NCBI GenBank assembly: GCA_014377055.1
Contig: JACMQJ010000448.1
Coordinates: 1-7,884, forward strand
DNA: 7,884 nucleotides
From: Candidatus Sericytochromatia bacterium
Lineage (GTDB): Bacteria > Cyanobacteriota > Sericytochromatia > UBA7694 > JACMQJ01
Reading direction: 5' to 3'
The notes below the pieces were generated by a model. The model saw only the letters and a program-made list of their open reading frames with translations, was not told the origin of the DNA and did not search any database. Positions 1 through 7,438 of the stretch are shown here, piece by piece. The stretch's first letter is position 1, and each line of letters opens with the position of its first letter. A program made the translations under genes and the position numbers.

Positions 1-1257
1 GCCTCTCATATATTAGGTTACACAGGTGAAATAACTTATGATGAACTTAATGATCTAAAAGATAAGGATTATAAAGTAGGTAATACTATTGGTAAAATAG
101 GAATAGAAAAAAGCTTAGAAGATAGATTAAGAGGTGTTGAGGGTGGACAATATATCGAGGTTGACTCAATTGGACGAAAAATAAGAACATTAAAATCAGA
201 GTTACCAACTCAAGGTAATAACCTAAAACTAACTATTGATAGTGAGTTACAAGCTAAAGTTGAAGACTTGCTTGAGGGTAAAAGAGCTGCTGCTGTAGTC
301 ATGGACGTCAATACAGGTGAAGTATTAGCTATGGCGAGTAAACCTGATTATGATCCTAATATGTTTTATTCTCGTATTACTCCAGAACTATGGAAAAAAG
401 TCCAAAAACTTGATAATCCTTTTATGAACAGAGCTATAAGTTCTTTTACCCCAGGCTCAATCTTTAAAGTTGCTGTTAGTGCTGGTGCGTTACAAATGGG
501 GATATTAACTGAGAACAGGCAATTTTATAGTAAAGGATATTTTAAAATTGGAAAATATAGATTTAACGATTGGAATCCTGTAGGTTTTGGATGGGTTAAT
601 ATCGAAAAAGCTTTAGCATTTTCAATTGATACTGTTTATTATGAATTATCGTTAGAAATGGGTATTGATAATATTAAGAAATACACTAAAATGTTTAGCT
701 TCGGTGAAAAAACTAATATTGATCTTCCAGGTGAGTCAAAAGGTATTATTCCTGATAATGATTGGAAAATGAAGTATTGGAAAACTCCTTGGTATCCTGG
801 TGACTCCGTAAATAGCTCAATTGGTCAAGGTTTTGTGCATGTAACCCCATTACAAGCAACTGTTATGATGTCTGCTCTAGCAAATGGAGGAAAAGTGCTT
901 AAACCACAACTTTTAATAGATAATGATACAGGTAAGGTAAAACCTGAGATTATTAGAAAGCTGCAAATATCTAATGCTAATTTACAAGTTGTGCGTAATG
1001 GTGTCAGAGCAACTGTAAGATATGGTACAGCATCAGCTCTAAAACATCTTGGTATTGAGGCTACAGCTAAGACAGGTTCAGCCGAAGATCCACCAAACAA
1101 AAAAACTCATAGTTGGATTGTTACCTATGCACCTTACAAAAATCCTAAATATGCAATCACTGTTTTTGTTCAAAATGGTGGACATGGCGGCGAAATAGCT
1201 GCACCCATTGCTAGAGATATTTACAAGGAATTATTCAAAAAAGAATTAGCCAATTAA
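1..1257 (+). CDS. mrdA: Penicillin-binding protein 2 (peptidoglycan transpeptidase), 5'-truncated
   Basis: The reading frame is open from base 1 to the TAA at 1255-1257 (418 codons), so the gene starts before the window; the first ATG at 268 is internal. The first codons read ASHILGYTGEI, the block that precedes the transpeptidase domain in PBP2 proteins. Catalytic motifs, in window codon numbers: SxxK as SIFK (Ser153 nucleophile, Lys156), SxN replaced by S-I-D at 208-210 (an Asp variant I recall as common in PBP2), and KTG as KTGSA at 357-361. The family is usually about 600-650 residues, so roughly 200 N-terminal residues (membrane anchor and part of the pedestal) are missing. PBP2 crosslinks peptidoglycan at the outer face of the inner membrane during rod elongation, with the glycosyltransferase RodA. 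No rodA follows here; the next gene is convergent. Family assignment is firm; the choice of PBP2 over another class B PBP rests on the ILGYTG and S-I-D blocks. Confidence 0.9.
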   Translation, partial: ASHILGYTGEITYDELNDLKDKDYKVGNTIGKIGIEKSLEDRLRGVEGGQYIEVDSIGRKIRTLKSELPTQGNNLKLTIDSELQAKVEDLLEGKRAAAVVMDVNTGEVLAMASKPDYDPNMFYSRITPELWKKVQKLDNPFMNRAISSFTPGSIFKVAVSAGALQMGILTENRQFYSKGYFKIGKYRFNDWNPVGFGWVNIEKALAFSIDTVYYELSLEMGIDNIKKYTKMFSFGEKTNIDLPGESKGIIPDNDWKMKYWKTPWYPGDSVNSSIGQGFVHVTPLQATVMMSALANGGKVLKPQLLIDNDTGKVKPEIIRKLQISNANLQVVRNGVRATVRYGTASALKHLGIEATAKTGSAEDPPNKKTHSWIVTYAPYKNPKYAITVFVQNGGHGGEIAAPIARDIYKELFKKELAN

Positions 1258-1309
1258 ATTTAAAAAACTAAATATTGGCGAGTTAACTAAATGCAAATTA
1301 ATGTATATA

Positions 1310-1349
1310 TGTAAACAAGGACTTACAACTCCTTGTTTACACATTTTTT
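1310..1349 (+). terminator. Intrinsic terminator after PBP2
   Basis: A perfect 12-bp stem (1310-1321 with 1330-1341, arm TGTAAACAAGGA) closes an 8-nt loop and is followed within three bases by six T residues (1344-1349). It lies about 50 bases after the PBP2 stop codon. On the minus strand the same hairpin is not followed by a T-run, so it would stop the convergent lipoprotein transcript less efficiently. A weaker hairpin (CGATAAT at 1360-1366 with ATTATCG at 1387-1393, 20-nt loop) lies nearer the lipoprotein stop but has no T-tract. Confidence 0.85.
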
Positions 1350-1413
1350 AGTTAAGACGCGATAATCTAAATTTTAATAAGTGTAAATTATCGTTGCAAC
1401 AAGCCTAAAATGT

Positions 1414-1683
1414 CTATTTTTTATCTTCTTTTTTACCAGCACCAACAATTTCTCTATCTCTAATGTATTTATCTTTAACTCCATCAGGAACATTTTTATC
1501 TTTTTGGTCAATTAAATTTTGTTGCTTTGCTACGTTATGAGCTTTTGTTCCGCTATCTGTAACAGTGTTACCACTATTTTTTGAAGCATCATCTTGTTTT
1601 GCTTCATCGTTTTTACAACCAGTAAAAATTAAAGGTGCAATTATTAATGCTGATGTTAAAACTATTGAATGTATTTTTTTCAT
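1414..1683 (-). CDS. Small lipoprotein of unknown function
   Basis: The product is 89 residues. Residues 1-22 are a lipoprotein signal peptide: basic MKK, a hydrophobic core (IVLTSALIIAPLIF), then the lipobox FTGC with the acylated Cys at 23. Residue +2 after Cys is Lys rather than Asp, which by the enterobacterial Lol rule favours the outer membrane, if that rule holds here. The mature part (about 66 residues) is highly charged and hydrophilic, rich in Lys, Asp, Asn and Ser, with no recognisable domain; the stretch VPDGVKDKYIRDREIVG (residues 65-81) is the least low-complexity part. The start is supported by an AAGGAGA ribosome binding site at 1691-1697, seven bases upstream of the ATG. It is convergent with PBP2 and divergent from uvrB, so probably a single-gene transcript. 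I do not recognise a family; the lipoprotein call rests on the signal peptide and lipobox. Confidence 0.8.
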   Translation of the reverse strand: MKKIHSIVLTSALIIAPLIFTGCKNDEAKQDDASKNSGNTVTDSGTKAHNVAKQQNLIDQKDKNVPDGVKDKYIRDREIVGAGKKEDKK

Positions 1684-1702
1684 ATTCGTTTCTCCTTATA
1701 AT

Positions 1703-1712
1703 AGAACGTTCT
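1703..1712. repeat. 10-bp perfect palindrome in the lipoprotein leader
   Basis: AGAACGTTCT is a perfect palindrome and one of the few places with G/C in this intergenic region. It lies just downstream of the proposed -10 box and upstream of the Shine-Dalgarno of the lipoprotein gene, where an operator could sit. A 10-bp palindrome can occur by chance; no regulator is identified. Confidence 0.3.
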
Positions 1713-1740
1713 TAATATATTTTTGTAAATATATTGTAAC
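1712..1740 (-). promoter_or_regulatory. Likely promoter of the lipoprotein gene
   Basis: On the minus strand a GTTACA (-35-like, 1735-1740) is separated by exactly 17 bases from TATTAA (-10-like, 1712-1717). Each matches the sigma-70 consensus at four of six positions. The region is so AT-rich that chance matches are likely, but the spacing and the strong Shine-Dalgarno just downstream fit. Confidence 0.4.
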
Positions 1741-1768
1741 ATATAAACTTTAAAATAGTTAACATTTT

Positions 1769-1798
1769 AAAATAATAAATAATATTATTTATTATTTT
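1769..1798. repeat. 30-bp perfect A/T-only palindrome between divergent genes
   Basis: The 30 bases form two perfectly complementary 15-base arms centred between 1783 and 1784 (central AATATT), made entirely of A and T. It sits between the divergent lipoprotein and uvrB genes, so neither gene is transcribed into it and it is not an obvious terminator. It could be a cruciform-prone or protein-binding element. No strong uvrB promoter is evident in the 1799-1918 stretch; the best candidate, TTATGA (1849-1854) with TAATAT (1872-1877), is weak. Confidence 0.6.
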
Positions 1799-1918
1799 TG
1801 CAAATATATTGGTTCAAAGCTTTACATCTAATATTACCCTTAGAGCTGTTATGATTAATATCGAACTAAGATAATATATGGATGATTGAGTTTAAAAATT
1901 TGAGGTAAAATATTTATT

Positions 1919-3907
1919 ATGAGTAAAAAATTTCAACTAAAATCTGAGTATTCTCCTTCTGGAGATCAGCCAACAGCTATTGCACAGTTGACAGATGGCT
2001 TAAATAAAGGCTATAGATATCAAACTTTACTTGGTGCTACAGGTACAGGTAAAACATTTACAATGGCCAATGTTATTAATAATGTCCAAAAACCGACTCT
2101 TGTTATAGCTCATAATAAGACTTTGGCAGCACAATTATGTAATGAGCTTAAAGAATTTTTCCCTGATAATGCGGTTGAATATTTTATTAGTTACTACGAT
2201 TTTTATAGACCTGAAGCATATATTCCTAAGACTGATACCTTTATTGAAAAAAATTCAGTTATTAACAGTGAAATTGATAGGCTTAGACATTCGGCAACAA
2301 GATCATTATTTGAAAGAAGAGATACGATAGTTGTTTCAAGCGTATCATGTATATATGGTTTGGGTATTCCTGACGAATATTTAAAAGCATCAATCCAATT
2401 ATCTATAGGTCAACAAATAAGTCGTGATGAATTGATCAAAAAACTGATACATATTCAATATGAAAGAAATGACTTAGTAATTGAACGAGGGAAATTTAGA
2501 GCTAAAGGTGATATTTTGGAAATTTATCCACCTTATGATGAGTTATTTATTCGGATTGAAATGTTTGGTGATGAAATAGAAAAAATAACTTCTTATGAAT
2601 TAGTTTCACTAAAAGTGATTGAAAAAATGGAAAGTATTGTCCTGTACCCTAGTAAGCATTTTATTATCTCACCTGAAAGCCTAGAAAGTGCCATGAGTAA
2701 TATCGAAGCTGAGTTAAAAGATCGCTTGAACTTTTTTAAAAGTGAAAACAAACTGTTAGAAGCTCAAAGGCTAGAACAGAGAACTAATTATGACTTAGAG
2801 ATGATGAAAGAAATCGGTTATTGTCAAGGCATTGAAAATTATTCACGACCATTAACAGGTAGAAAAGAGGGCGAATCTCCCGAAACATTGATTGATTATT
2901 TTCCTGATGATTTTTTGATCATGGTAGATGAATCTCATGTTAGCCTACCACAAATAAGAGGAATGTATAATGGCGATAGATCAAGAAAAATGACTCTTGT
3001 CGATCATGGATTTAGGCTTCCAAGTGCATTGGATAATAGACCTTTAAAATCAGAAGAATTCTTTAAAAAGATTAATCAGATTATATTTGTTTCAGCAACT
3101 CCTGCTCCTTTTGAGCTTGATATAAGTCAACAAATAGCTCAACAGGTAATTAGACCAACAGGATTAATAGATCCTGAAGTTATAGTTCGTGAAACAGCAA
3201 ATCAGGTTGATGATTTAATTAATGAAATAAAGATTAGAGTCGAAAAAAATCAGAGAGTATTGGTAACAACTTTGACAAAAAAAATGGCAGAAGATTTAAC
3301 CACTTATTTGCAAGATTTATCTATGAAAGTAAAATATCTACATTCTGATATAAAACCTATTCAAAGAATAGAAATTCTTAGTGATTTACGAATAGGAATA
3401 TTTGATGTTTTAATTGGGGTAAATCTATTAAGAGAAGGTTTGGACTTACCAGAAGTTTCTTTAGTAGCTATCATGGATGCTGATAAAGAAGGATTTTTAC
3501 GATCTGAAAGTGCCTTAATACAAACTATTGGTAGAGCCGCCAGAAATGTTGAAGGGCAAGTATTGTTATATGCAGATAAAATAACTAACTCTATGGCAAG
3601 AGCAATGGATGAAACCAATAGAAGAAGAATTATACAGCTAGAACATAACAAAGTTAATAACATTACTCCATTTTCGATTATAAAATCAATGAATAATTCT
3701 ATACTTGATAAGTTAAAAGTTTCAGAAAAGCAAATTGGATATGATCTTGGTGAGGACATTAACGATCTTGAAGATATACCTAGAATTATGAAAAAACTTG
3801 AAGATGAAATGAAAGTTTTATCCAAGAATCTTGAGTTTGAAAAAGCAGCTGAAATAAGAGATCAGGTTTATAAATTAAAAAGCTTGATGACAAAAGCAAT
3901 GGGTTAA
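1919..3907 (+). CDS. uvrB: UvrABC system protein B, excision repair helicase-like subunit
   Basis: UvrB takes damaged DNA from UvrA, verifies the lesion with its beta-hairpin and recruits UvrC for incision. The 662-residue product is of normal length. Visible in order: the N-terminal SPSGDQPTAI block (12-21), Walker A GATGTGKT (39-46, Lys45), the beta-hairpin region beginning YYDFYRPEAY (92-101), the Walker B/DEAD-like DESH (337-340), helicase motif SAT (392-394), motif VI QTIGRAARN (535-543), and a C-terminal UVR domain (about 622-656, with NLEFEKAAEIRDQ) that contacts UvrC. The ATG at 1919 gives the usual MSKKF-type N-terminus; the ribosome site GAGGT (1902-1906) is rather far, 12 bases away. 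SATP is followed by APFEL, where I would expect a Gly after Pro. Many blocks resemble cyanobacterial UvrB more than the E. coli protein. uvrA and uvrC are not in the window. No LexA-type box is evident upstream. Confidence 0.98.
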   Translation: MSKKFQLKSEYSPSGDQPTAIAQLTDGLNKGYRYQTLLGATGTGKTFTMANVINNVQKPTLVIAHNKTLAAQLCNELKEFFPDNAVEYFISYYDFYRPEAYIPKTDTFIEKNSVINSEIDRLRHSATRSLFERRDTIVVSSVSCIYGLGIPDEYLKASIQLSIGQQISRDELIKKLIHIQYERNDLVIERGKFRAKGDILEIYPPYDELFIRIEMFGDEIEKITSYELVSLKVIEKMESIVLYPSKHFIISPESLESAMSNIEAELKDRLNFFKSENKLLEAQRLEQRTNYDLEMMKEIGYCQGIENYSRPLTGRKEGESPETLIDYFPDDFLIMVDESHVSLPQIRGMYNGDRSRKMTLVDHGFRLPSALDNRPLKSEEFFKKINQIIFVSATPAPFELDISQQIAQQVIRPTGLIDPEVIVRETANQVDDLINEIKIRVEKNQRVLVTTLTKKMAEDLTTYLQDLSMKVKYLHSDIKPIQRIEILSDLRIGIFDVLIGVNLLREGLDLPEVSLVAIMDADKEGFLRSESALIQTIGRAARNVEGQVLLYADKITNSMARAMDETNRRRIIQLEHNKVNNITPFSIIKSMNNSILDKLKVSEKQIGYDLGEDINDLEDIPRIMKKLEDEMKVLSKNLEFEKAAEIRDQVYKLKSLMTKAMG

Positions 3908-3934
3908 TATTTTTTAAAATAAACATTTATTACC

Positions 3935-3972
3935 AAAATATAATGGTTTGATTAATCAAACCATTATATTTT
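3935..3972. terminator. Bidirectional terminator between uvrB and nadE
   Basis: This is a perfect 38-bp palindrome centred between 3953 and 3954 (central GATTAATC). Its stem contains GGTTTGAT paired with ATCAAACC, flanked by an AAAATATAAT arm and its complement. It begins 27 bases after the uvrB stop and ends 7 bases before the nadE stop, so each convergent transcript ends in a stable hairpin followed by U-rich sequence: TATATTTTTT ending at 3973 on the plus strand and the mirror-image T-run on the minus strand. Confidence 0.9.
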
Positions 3973-3979
3973 TAAGTTA

Positions 3980-5986
3980 TTACTCTATTTCACTTAACTC
4001 TTGTAGTTCTTTTTTGTATCCACCGGAAAGAATAGGAAAACGACACCAAGTTTTTGGATCAAGATTTTCATCATCCAAATGAAATGATGGTGCATATCTT
4101 TCCCTTTTCCATTGATTAATACACCAGAGCTTAAAAAATTTATTAACCCACAATTTGAGATCTTCAATTGGATACTGATTAAAAAACTTACCTTTCATTA
4201 GTAAAAAGACTTCTACAGGAGTACGCTTATCTCTAATAGCAGCTCTTTCTATGGCATCTAGGACATCATAAGGCATTAAATCTTTTTCATCTGTTTGTTT
4301 ATTACCAGCTGGTCTTAACTCTGCAGTTGGTTCTTGCTCATTAATTAAACTTAAAATTGGTAAGTTGTGAAAACCGTCAGGGCCAGAAGTTTGTACCCAT
4401 TTTAACCAACTTCTTAAGAAATTTTTGTCTATTCCACCAATAGGACATAAGCCACCACAAGTGTCTCCGTCCATTGTTGCATAGCCAACAGCTGCCTCAC
4501 TACGATTACTAGTTGTTAATAAAATTGATTGCCTTTCATTAGCTAATAACCAGATGCCAGGCCCTCTTGATCTTGCCTGAATATTTTGTAAGGCTATATC
4601 ATCATGCTTCCAATTTAGTTTTCGACCTATACTATTAGAGACTATCTCAACATAACTTTTGACAATATCATTAATATTAAAATCTAAAAAGTCAGCTCCC
4701 AATCCCTCTGCTAAACCTTTAGCGGCATGATGTGTAACATCTCCACTATTGGCTGTAGATTGATAAACACAGGTTAATAAAACTTTCATTATTTCTTTTG
4801 TTTCTGACAATCCTTCTAATTTATCAGACATATAAGCAAATTTACTTTTAAAAACTTCTATTCCTATCTCTTTTTTTGCCATTTCAATCATAAAATATAT
4901 TAGTGTTGCAACTGCACTAGAATCAGCTCCACCACTAAGGGAAACAACAAAACCTTTAGAATAGCTTTTTCTTAAATAGTCAAATAATGCCAAAGCCTCA
5001 GCTCTAACAAACTCTTCCTCTTTTCTAAAATTTGATGATTCCCAATGATCCTTATTCAAGTTTGCTTCTACATTATCTAGCTCACTCTCAAGTTTAATTT
5101 CTGGAAATTTAAAATCATGAAATTTGATTGAAGAATCATCCGTTTTTAATTCAGCATGAAAGCTTGATACTTTTGATTGATTCATCCTTACCTTATCAAT
5201 TTCGATAGTCGTTGAAGTTATTAAAAAATCTTTAAATGATAATCTTTTACCTGCTGCCATTAGCTTACCACCTGAGGCAATAAGAGTACCACCATCAAAA
5301 ATTATTCTTCCAGATTCACAGCCCATTAGATTAGTATAAATATATGCTACACCAAAAGCTCTTGAGCCTTCAATCACAAAATCTTTTCTAATATCATATT
5401 TACTAAATGCAAAATGACTAGCACTAGGATTAAGAATAATATCAACACCTTTTGTCGCTAACTCTGAGCCTGGTCGATGAGAAATCCAAGCCTCTTCACA
5501 AATTTCAAAACCTATTTTGATACCAGCTATATCAAAATACATATCACCCAAAGGATAATTTTGACCTTCTATTTCTATTTCAGTTAAAACATTAGGTGGC
5601 CAAGGTTTAAACCATCTAGGCTCATAATGAATACCATCTCCAGCGAGAGATTTTTTGGCAACAAAACCTAATATTTGTCCATCAACTATTAGACAAGCTG
5701 TATTAAAAACACTCTTTTTATAGAAAATCGGTAAACCTACAGAGATAATCATACCTTTAGTTTCTGGTACAATTTTCATTAACATTTTTATGGATGTTTC
5801 TAAAAATCCATTAGAATGGAACATATCCTCACAGCCATAACCAGTAAGACATAATTCAGGAAAACAAAGCAAGGTTATATTTTCTTTTTTTGCCTGATTA
5901 ATAGCATTAATAATATTATCTACATTATTCTGCCAGTCAAATGGTGTCTGATTCAGTGAAGCTCCTGCAATTTTTATTAACTTCAT
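3980..5986 (-). CDS. nadE: Glutamine-dependent NAD+ synthetase (two-domain, long form)
   Basis: The enzyme amidates nicotinic acid adenine dinucleotide to NAD+ using ATP and ammonia released from glutamine, the last cytosolic step of NAD synthesis. The product is 668 residues. Residues 1 to about 290 are a nitrilase-type glutaminase domain with a visible Glu-Lys-Cys triad: Glu44 in CFPELCLTGYG, Lys111 in VAKKSLAGDG, and Cys163 in FEICEEAW. Residues about 320-668 are the synthetase domain: the ATP-pyrophosphatase P-loop SGGADSS (351-357), the TTSNRSEAAVGYATMDGD block (491-508) that forms part of the active site, and a conserved C-terminus (NQWKRERYAPSF). The start is supported by AAAGG (5993-5997) six bases upstream. 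The gene is convergent with uvrB and follows the hydroxylase gene on the same strand with a 107-base gap. Family and domain layout are firm; the glutamine dependence is inferred from the intact triad. Confidence 0.97.
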   Translation of the reverse strand: MKLIKIAGASLNQTPFDWQNNVDNIINAINQAKKENITLLCFPELCLTGYGCEDMFHSNGFLETSIKMLMKIVPETKGMIISVGLPIFYKKSVFNTACLIVDGQILGFVAKKSLAGDGIHYEPRWFKPWPPNVLTEIEIEGQNYPLGDMYFDIAGIKIGFEICEEAWISHRPGSELATKGVDIILNPSASHFAFSKYDIRKDFVIEGSRAFGVAYIYTNLMGCESGRIIFDGGTLIASGGKLMAAGKRLSFKDFLITSTTIEIDKVRMNQSKVSSFHAELKTDDSSIKFHDFKFPEIKLESELDNVEANLNKDHWESSNFRKEEEFVRAEALALFDYLRKSYSKGFVVSLSGGADSSAVATLIYFMIEMAKKEIGIEVFKSKFAYMSDKLEGLSETKEIMKVLLTCVYQSTANSGDVTHHAAKGLAEGLGADFLDFNINDIVKSYVEIVSNSIGRKLNWKHDDIALQNIQARSRGPGIWLLANERQSILLTTSNRSEAAVGYATMDGDTCGGLCPIGGIDKNFLRSWLKWVQTSGPDGFHNLPILSLINEQEPTAELRPAGNKQTDEKDLMPYDVLDAIERAAIRDKRTPVEVFLLMKGKFFNQYPIEDLKLWVNKFFKLWCINQWKRERYAPSFHLDDENLDPKTWCRFPILSGGYKKELQELSEIE

Positions 5987-6018
5987 ATCTTACCTTTATT
6001 TAAGACAATTATTACTAC

Positions 6019-6047
6019 ATTATATATTAGCTCACGATCATTAATAT
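6019..6047 (-). promoter_or_regulatory. Likely nadE promoter
   Basis: A perfect TATAAT on the minus strand (6019-6024) lies 32 bases upstream of the nadE ATG. The -35 position at 17-bp spacing (6042-6047, ATATTA) is poor. If real, it lets nadE be transcribed independently of the hydroxylase gene. No terminator hairpin is evident in the gap between the two genes, so read-through is also possible. Confidence 0.5.
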
Positions 6048-6093
6048 AACTAGGATTAATTAAGTTCATTTTAAGAATATCTAAAATATTTAA

Positions 6094-7218
6094 CTATAAA
6101 GCTTCTTCTAACTTTATTTTTTCTTTGGTATTGGAAAAAAGATATTTTAAGCTATACACTCCATGTATAAAAAATAAGGCAAAAAGTGACAAAATTATAT
6201 TATCAGATATATTAAAATATAAAATAAATGATAAAGGAAGAATTGAAGTAAGTAATGACCAGCTAATGATTCCCCATGCTTTTTTATCGGACATACCTCC
6301 TAAAGCTATTGTTGATAAAAACACCAACATAAAATAATAAAATTGCTGAATACCAAGATTATCATACTCATGATCAATATAATAGAGCCATAACCCAAGT
6401 AAGATAAATCCACCTGAACCAACGATTAGATCGGGAATATATATTTTATTATTATCATTTTTAAAATCAGGAACATTAATTTTTAAAGCTTTAAAAAAAG
6501 GTAAATTATTACCCCAGAATGGGTTATCGGTTCTAATAGGATTGATTAGACCATAATTTATATCAATACCATCTATCTTTTTTTGAAAAGTACCAAATAA
6601 TTTATCCCAAATAATAAGCGTGCCACCAAAATTTCTATCTCTGTATTCAGGATTAGTACCATGATGAACTCGATGATGTGCAGGTGTTATCATTATTTTA
6701 TCCAAAATACCTGATGACTTTACCACTCCATTATGATTATAAAATTGAAAAAAATAGTGTACAGAGGATAAGCTTAAAAATACTGGTAGTGGTACGCCTA
6801 TTACAGCTAATATGACAAAAAAAGGTATTGATGATAGAGAAGAATACCATGAGTTCCTAAGACCTAATGAAAGACTAAAATGCTCTCCTTGATGATGAAT
6901 ATTATGGACTTTCCAAAATAGAGGAATTTTGTGGTGCATACGATGTAACCAATAAAAACAACAATCCCAGGCAAAAAAAGTAAATAACCATTGACCAATA
7001 AAACTCCAGTTACTAAGTAAATTTAAGCTAAAATTCTTTAATATAACAACAAATACTAATACTTCTGCACTTCTAAAAAACCACATTAAAACATGACCAG
7101 AGTTAATATTAAAAATTACTTCACGCCATGGTATTTCTTCTTTTTTAATCACTTTCATTATGATTAACTCTACTATTATCATTATTACTAATAATAAAGA
7201 GCCTGCAAACAAATTCAT
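6094..7218 (-). CDS. Membrane di-iron hydroxylase, sterol desaturase/fatty acid hydroxylase superfamily
   Basis: The 374-residue product is very hydrophobic, with membrane segments at about 3-23, 47-62, 73-90, 130-157, 265-281, 291-308, 318-336 and 340-354. The histidine clusters that bind the di-iron centre are all present: HRMHH (92-96), HNIHH (105-109), HNG around His162, and HHRVHHG (181-187). The sequence around them (FYWLHRMHH, WKVHNIHHQGEHF, TPAHHRVHH, FGGTLIIWDKLFGTF) is typical of the superfamily, and closest in my memory to the alkylglycerol monooxygenase-like branch. A catalytic core to about 215 is followed by a C-terminal domain with about four further helices, longer than a minimal hydroxylase. 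It should oxidise a lipid chain or ring in the membrane with O2; the substrate (sterol, hopanoid, carotenoid, ether lipid or fatty acid) cannot be told from sequence. The ribosome site is weak (TGGAAA at 7227-7232). It is divergent from the PAS sensor gene. Confidence 0.93.
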   Translation of the reverse strand: MNLFAGSLLLVIMIIVELIIMKVIKKEEIPWREVIFNINSGHVLMWFFRSAEVLVFVVILKNFSLNLLSNWSFIGQWLFTFFAWDCCFYWLHRMHHKIPLFWKVHNIHHQGEHFSLSLGLRNSWYSSLSSIPFFVILAVIGVPLPVFLSLSSVHYFFQFYNHNGVVKSSGILDKIMITPAHHRVHHGTNPEYRDRNFGGTLIIWDKLFGTFQKKIDGIDINYGLINPIRTDNPFWGNNLPFFKALKINVPDFKNDNNKIYIPDLIVGSGGFILLGLWLYYIDHEYDNLGIQQFYYFMLVFLSTIALGGMSDKKAWGIISWSLLTSILPLSFILYFNISDNIILSLFALFFIHGVYSLKYLFSNTKEKIKLEEAL

Positions 7219-7244
7219 AATATGTATTTCCAGATTGACGATAT

Positions 7245-7273
7245 ATTATATTTAGAACTAATGTAATATTAAA
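7245..7273 (-). promoter_or_regulatory. Likely promoter of the membrane hydroxylase gene
   Basis: A perfect TATAAT (7245-7250, minus strand) with TTTAAT (7268-7273) as a weak -35 box at 17-bp spacing. Transcription would start about 20 bases before the ATG at 7218, leaving a short leader. Confidence 0.5.
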
Positions 7274-7293
7274 CCATTATTAGTGTTCAAATC

Positions 7294-7322
7294 AATATTC
7301 TGACTTAATTGTTAAGAATATT
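7294..7322. repeat. Imperfect inverted repeat in the divergent hydroxylase/sensor region
   Basis: AATATTC (7294-7300) and CTTAA (7304-7308) are mirrored, around a TTG centre, by TTAAG (7312-7316) and GAATATT (7316-7322). A three-base offset in the left arm makes it imperfect. It lies upstream of the proposed hydroxylase -35 box, where a regulator could bind. The rest of the 7219-7438 stretch is plain AT-rich sequence with no ORF. Confidence 0.3.
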
Positions 7323-7438
7323 AAATGTAAAATAATGATAAATTTAATTTAATTATCTACAAATACTGACAAGTAGCAGTTTTTATCAATTAAAATTATA
7401 TTTGTTGTATTATGTCGCAAGTATAAATAATAAAAATA

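Noticed and set aside
825..1100. 91-codon minus-strand ORF inside the PBP2 gene
   Set aside because: It is antisense to conserved transpeptidase codons and has no recognisable product; a shadow.
268..1257. PBP2 gene starting at the ATG at 268
   Set aside because: The frame is open and clearly PBP2-like (ILGYTG, EGGQYIEVDSIGR) back to base 1, so this ATG is internal.
1360..1393. Hairpin CGATAAT/ATTATCG as terminator of the lipoprotein gene
   Set aside because: The stem is only 7 bp with a 20-base loop and no T-run on the minus strand; too weak to call.
1565..1753. 62-codon plus-strand ORF opposite the lipoprotein gene
   Set aside because: The lipoprotein strand has a signal peptide, lipobox and strong ribosome site; this ORF has none of these.
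2142..2330. 62-codon plus-strand ORF inside uvrB in another frame
   Set aside because: It overlaps the conserved beta-hairpin region of uvrB and lacks a ribosome site or domain.
3361..3825. 154-codon minus-strand ORF within uvrB
   Set aside because: It is antisense to conserved helicase motifs; its length reflects the scarcity of stops opposite AT-rich coding sequence.
6125..6337. 70-codon plus-strand ORF opposite the hydroxylase C-terminus
   Set aside because: It is antisense to membrane helices of the hydroxylase and has no independent support.
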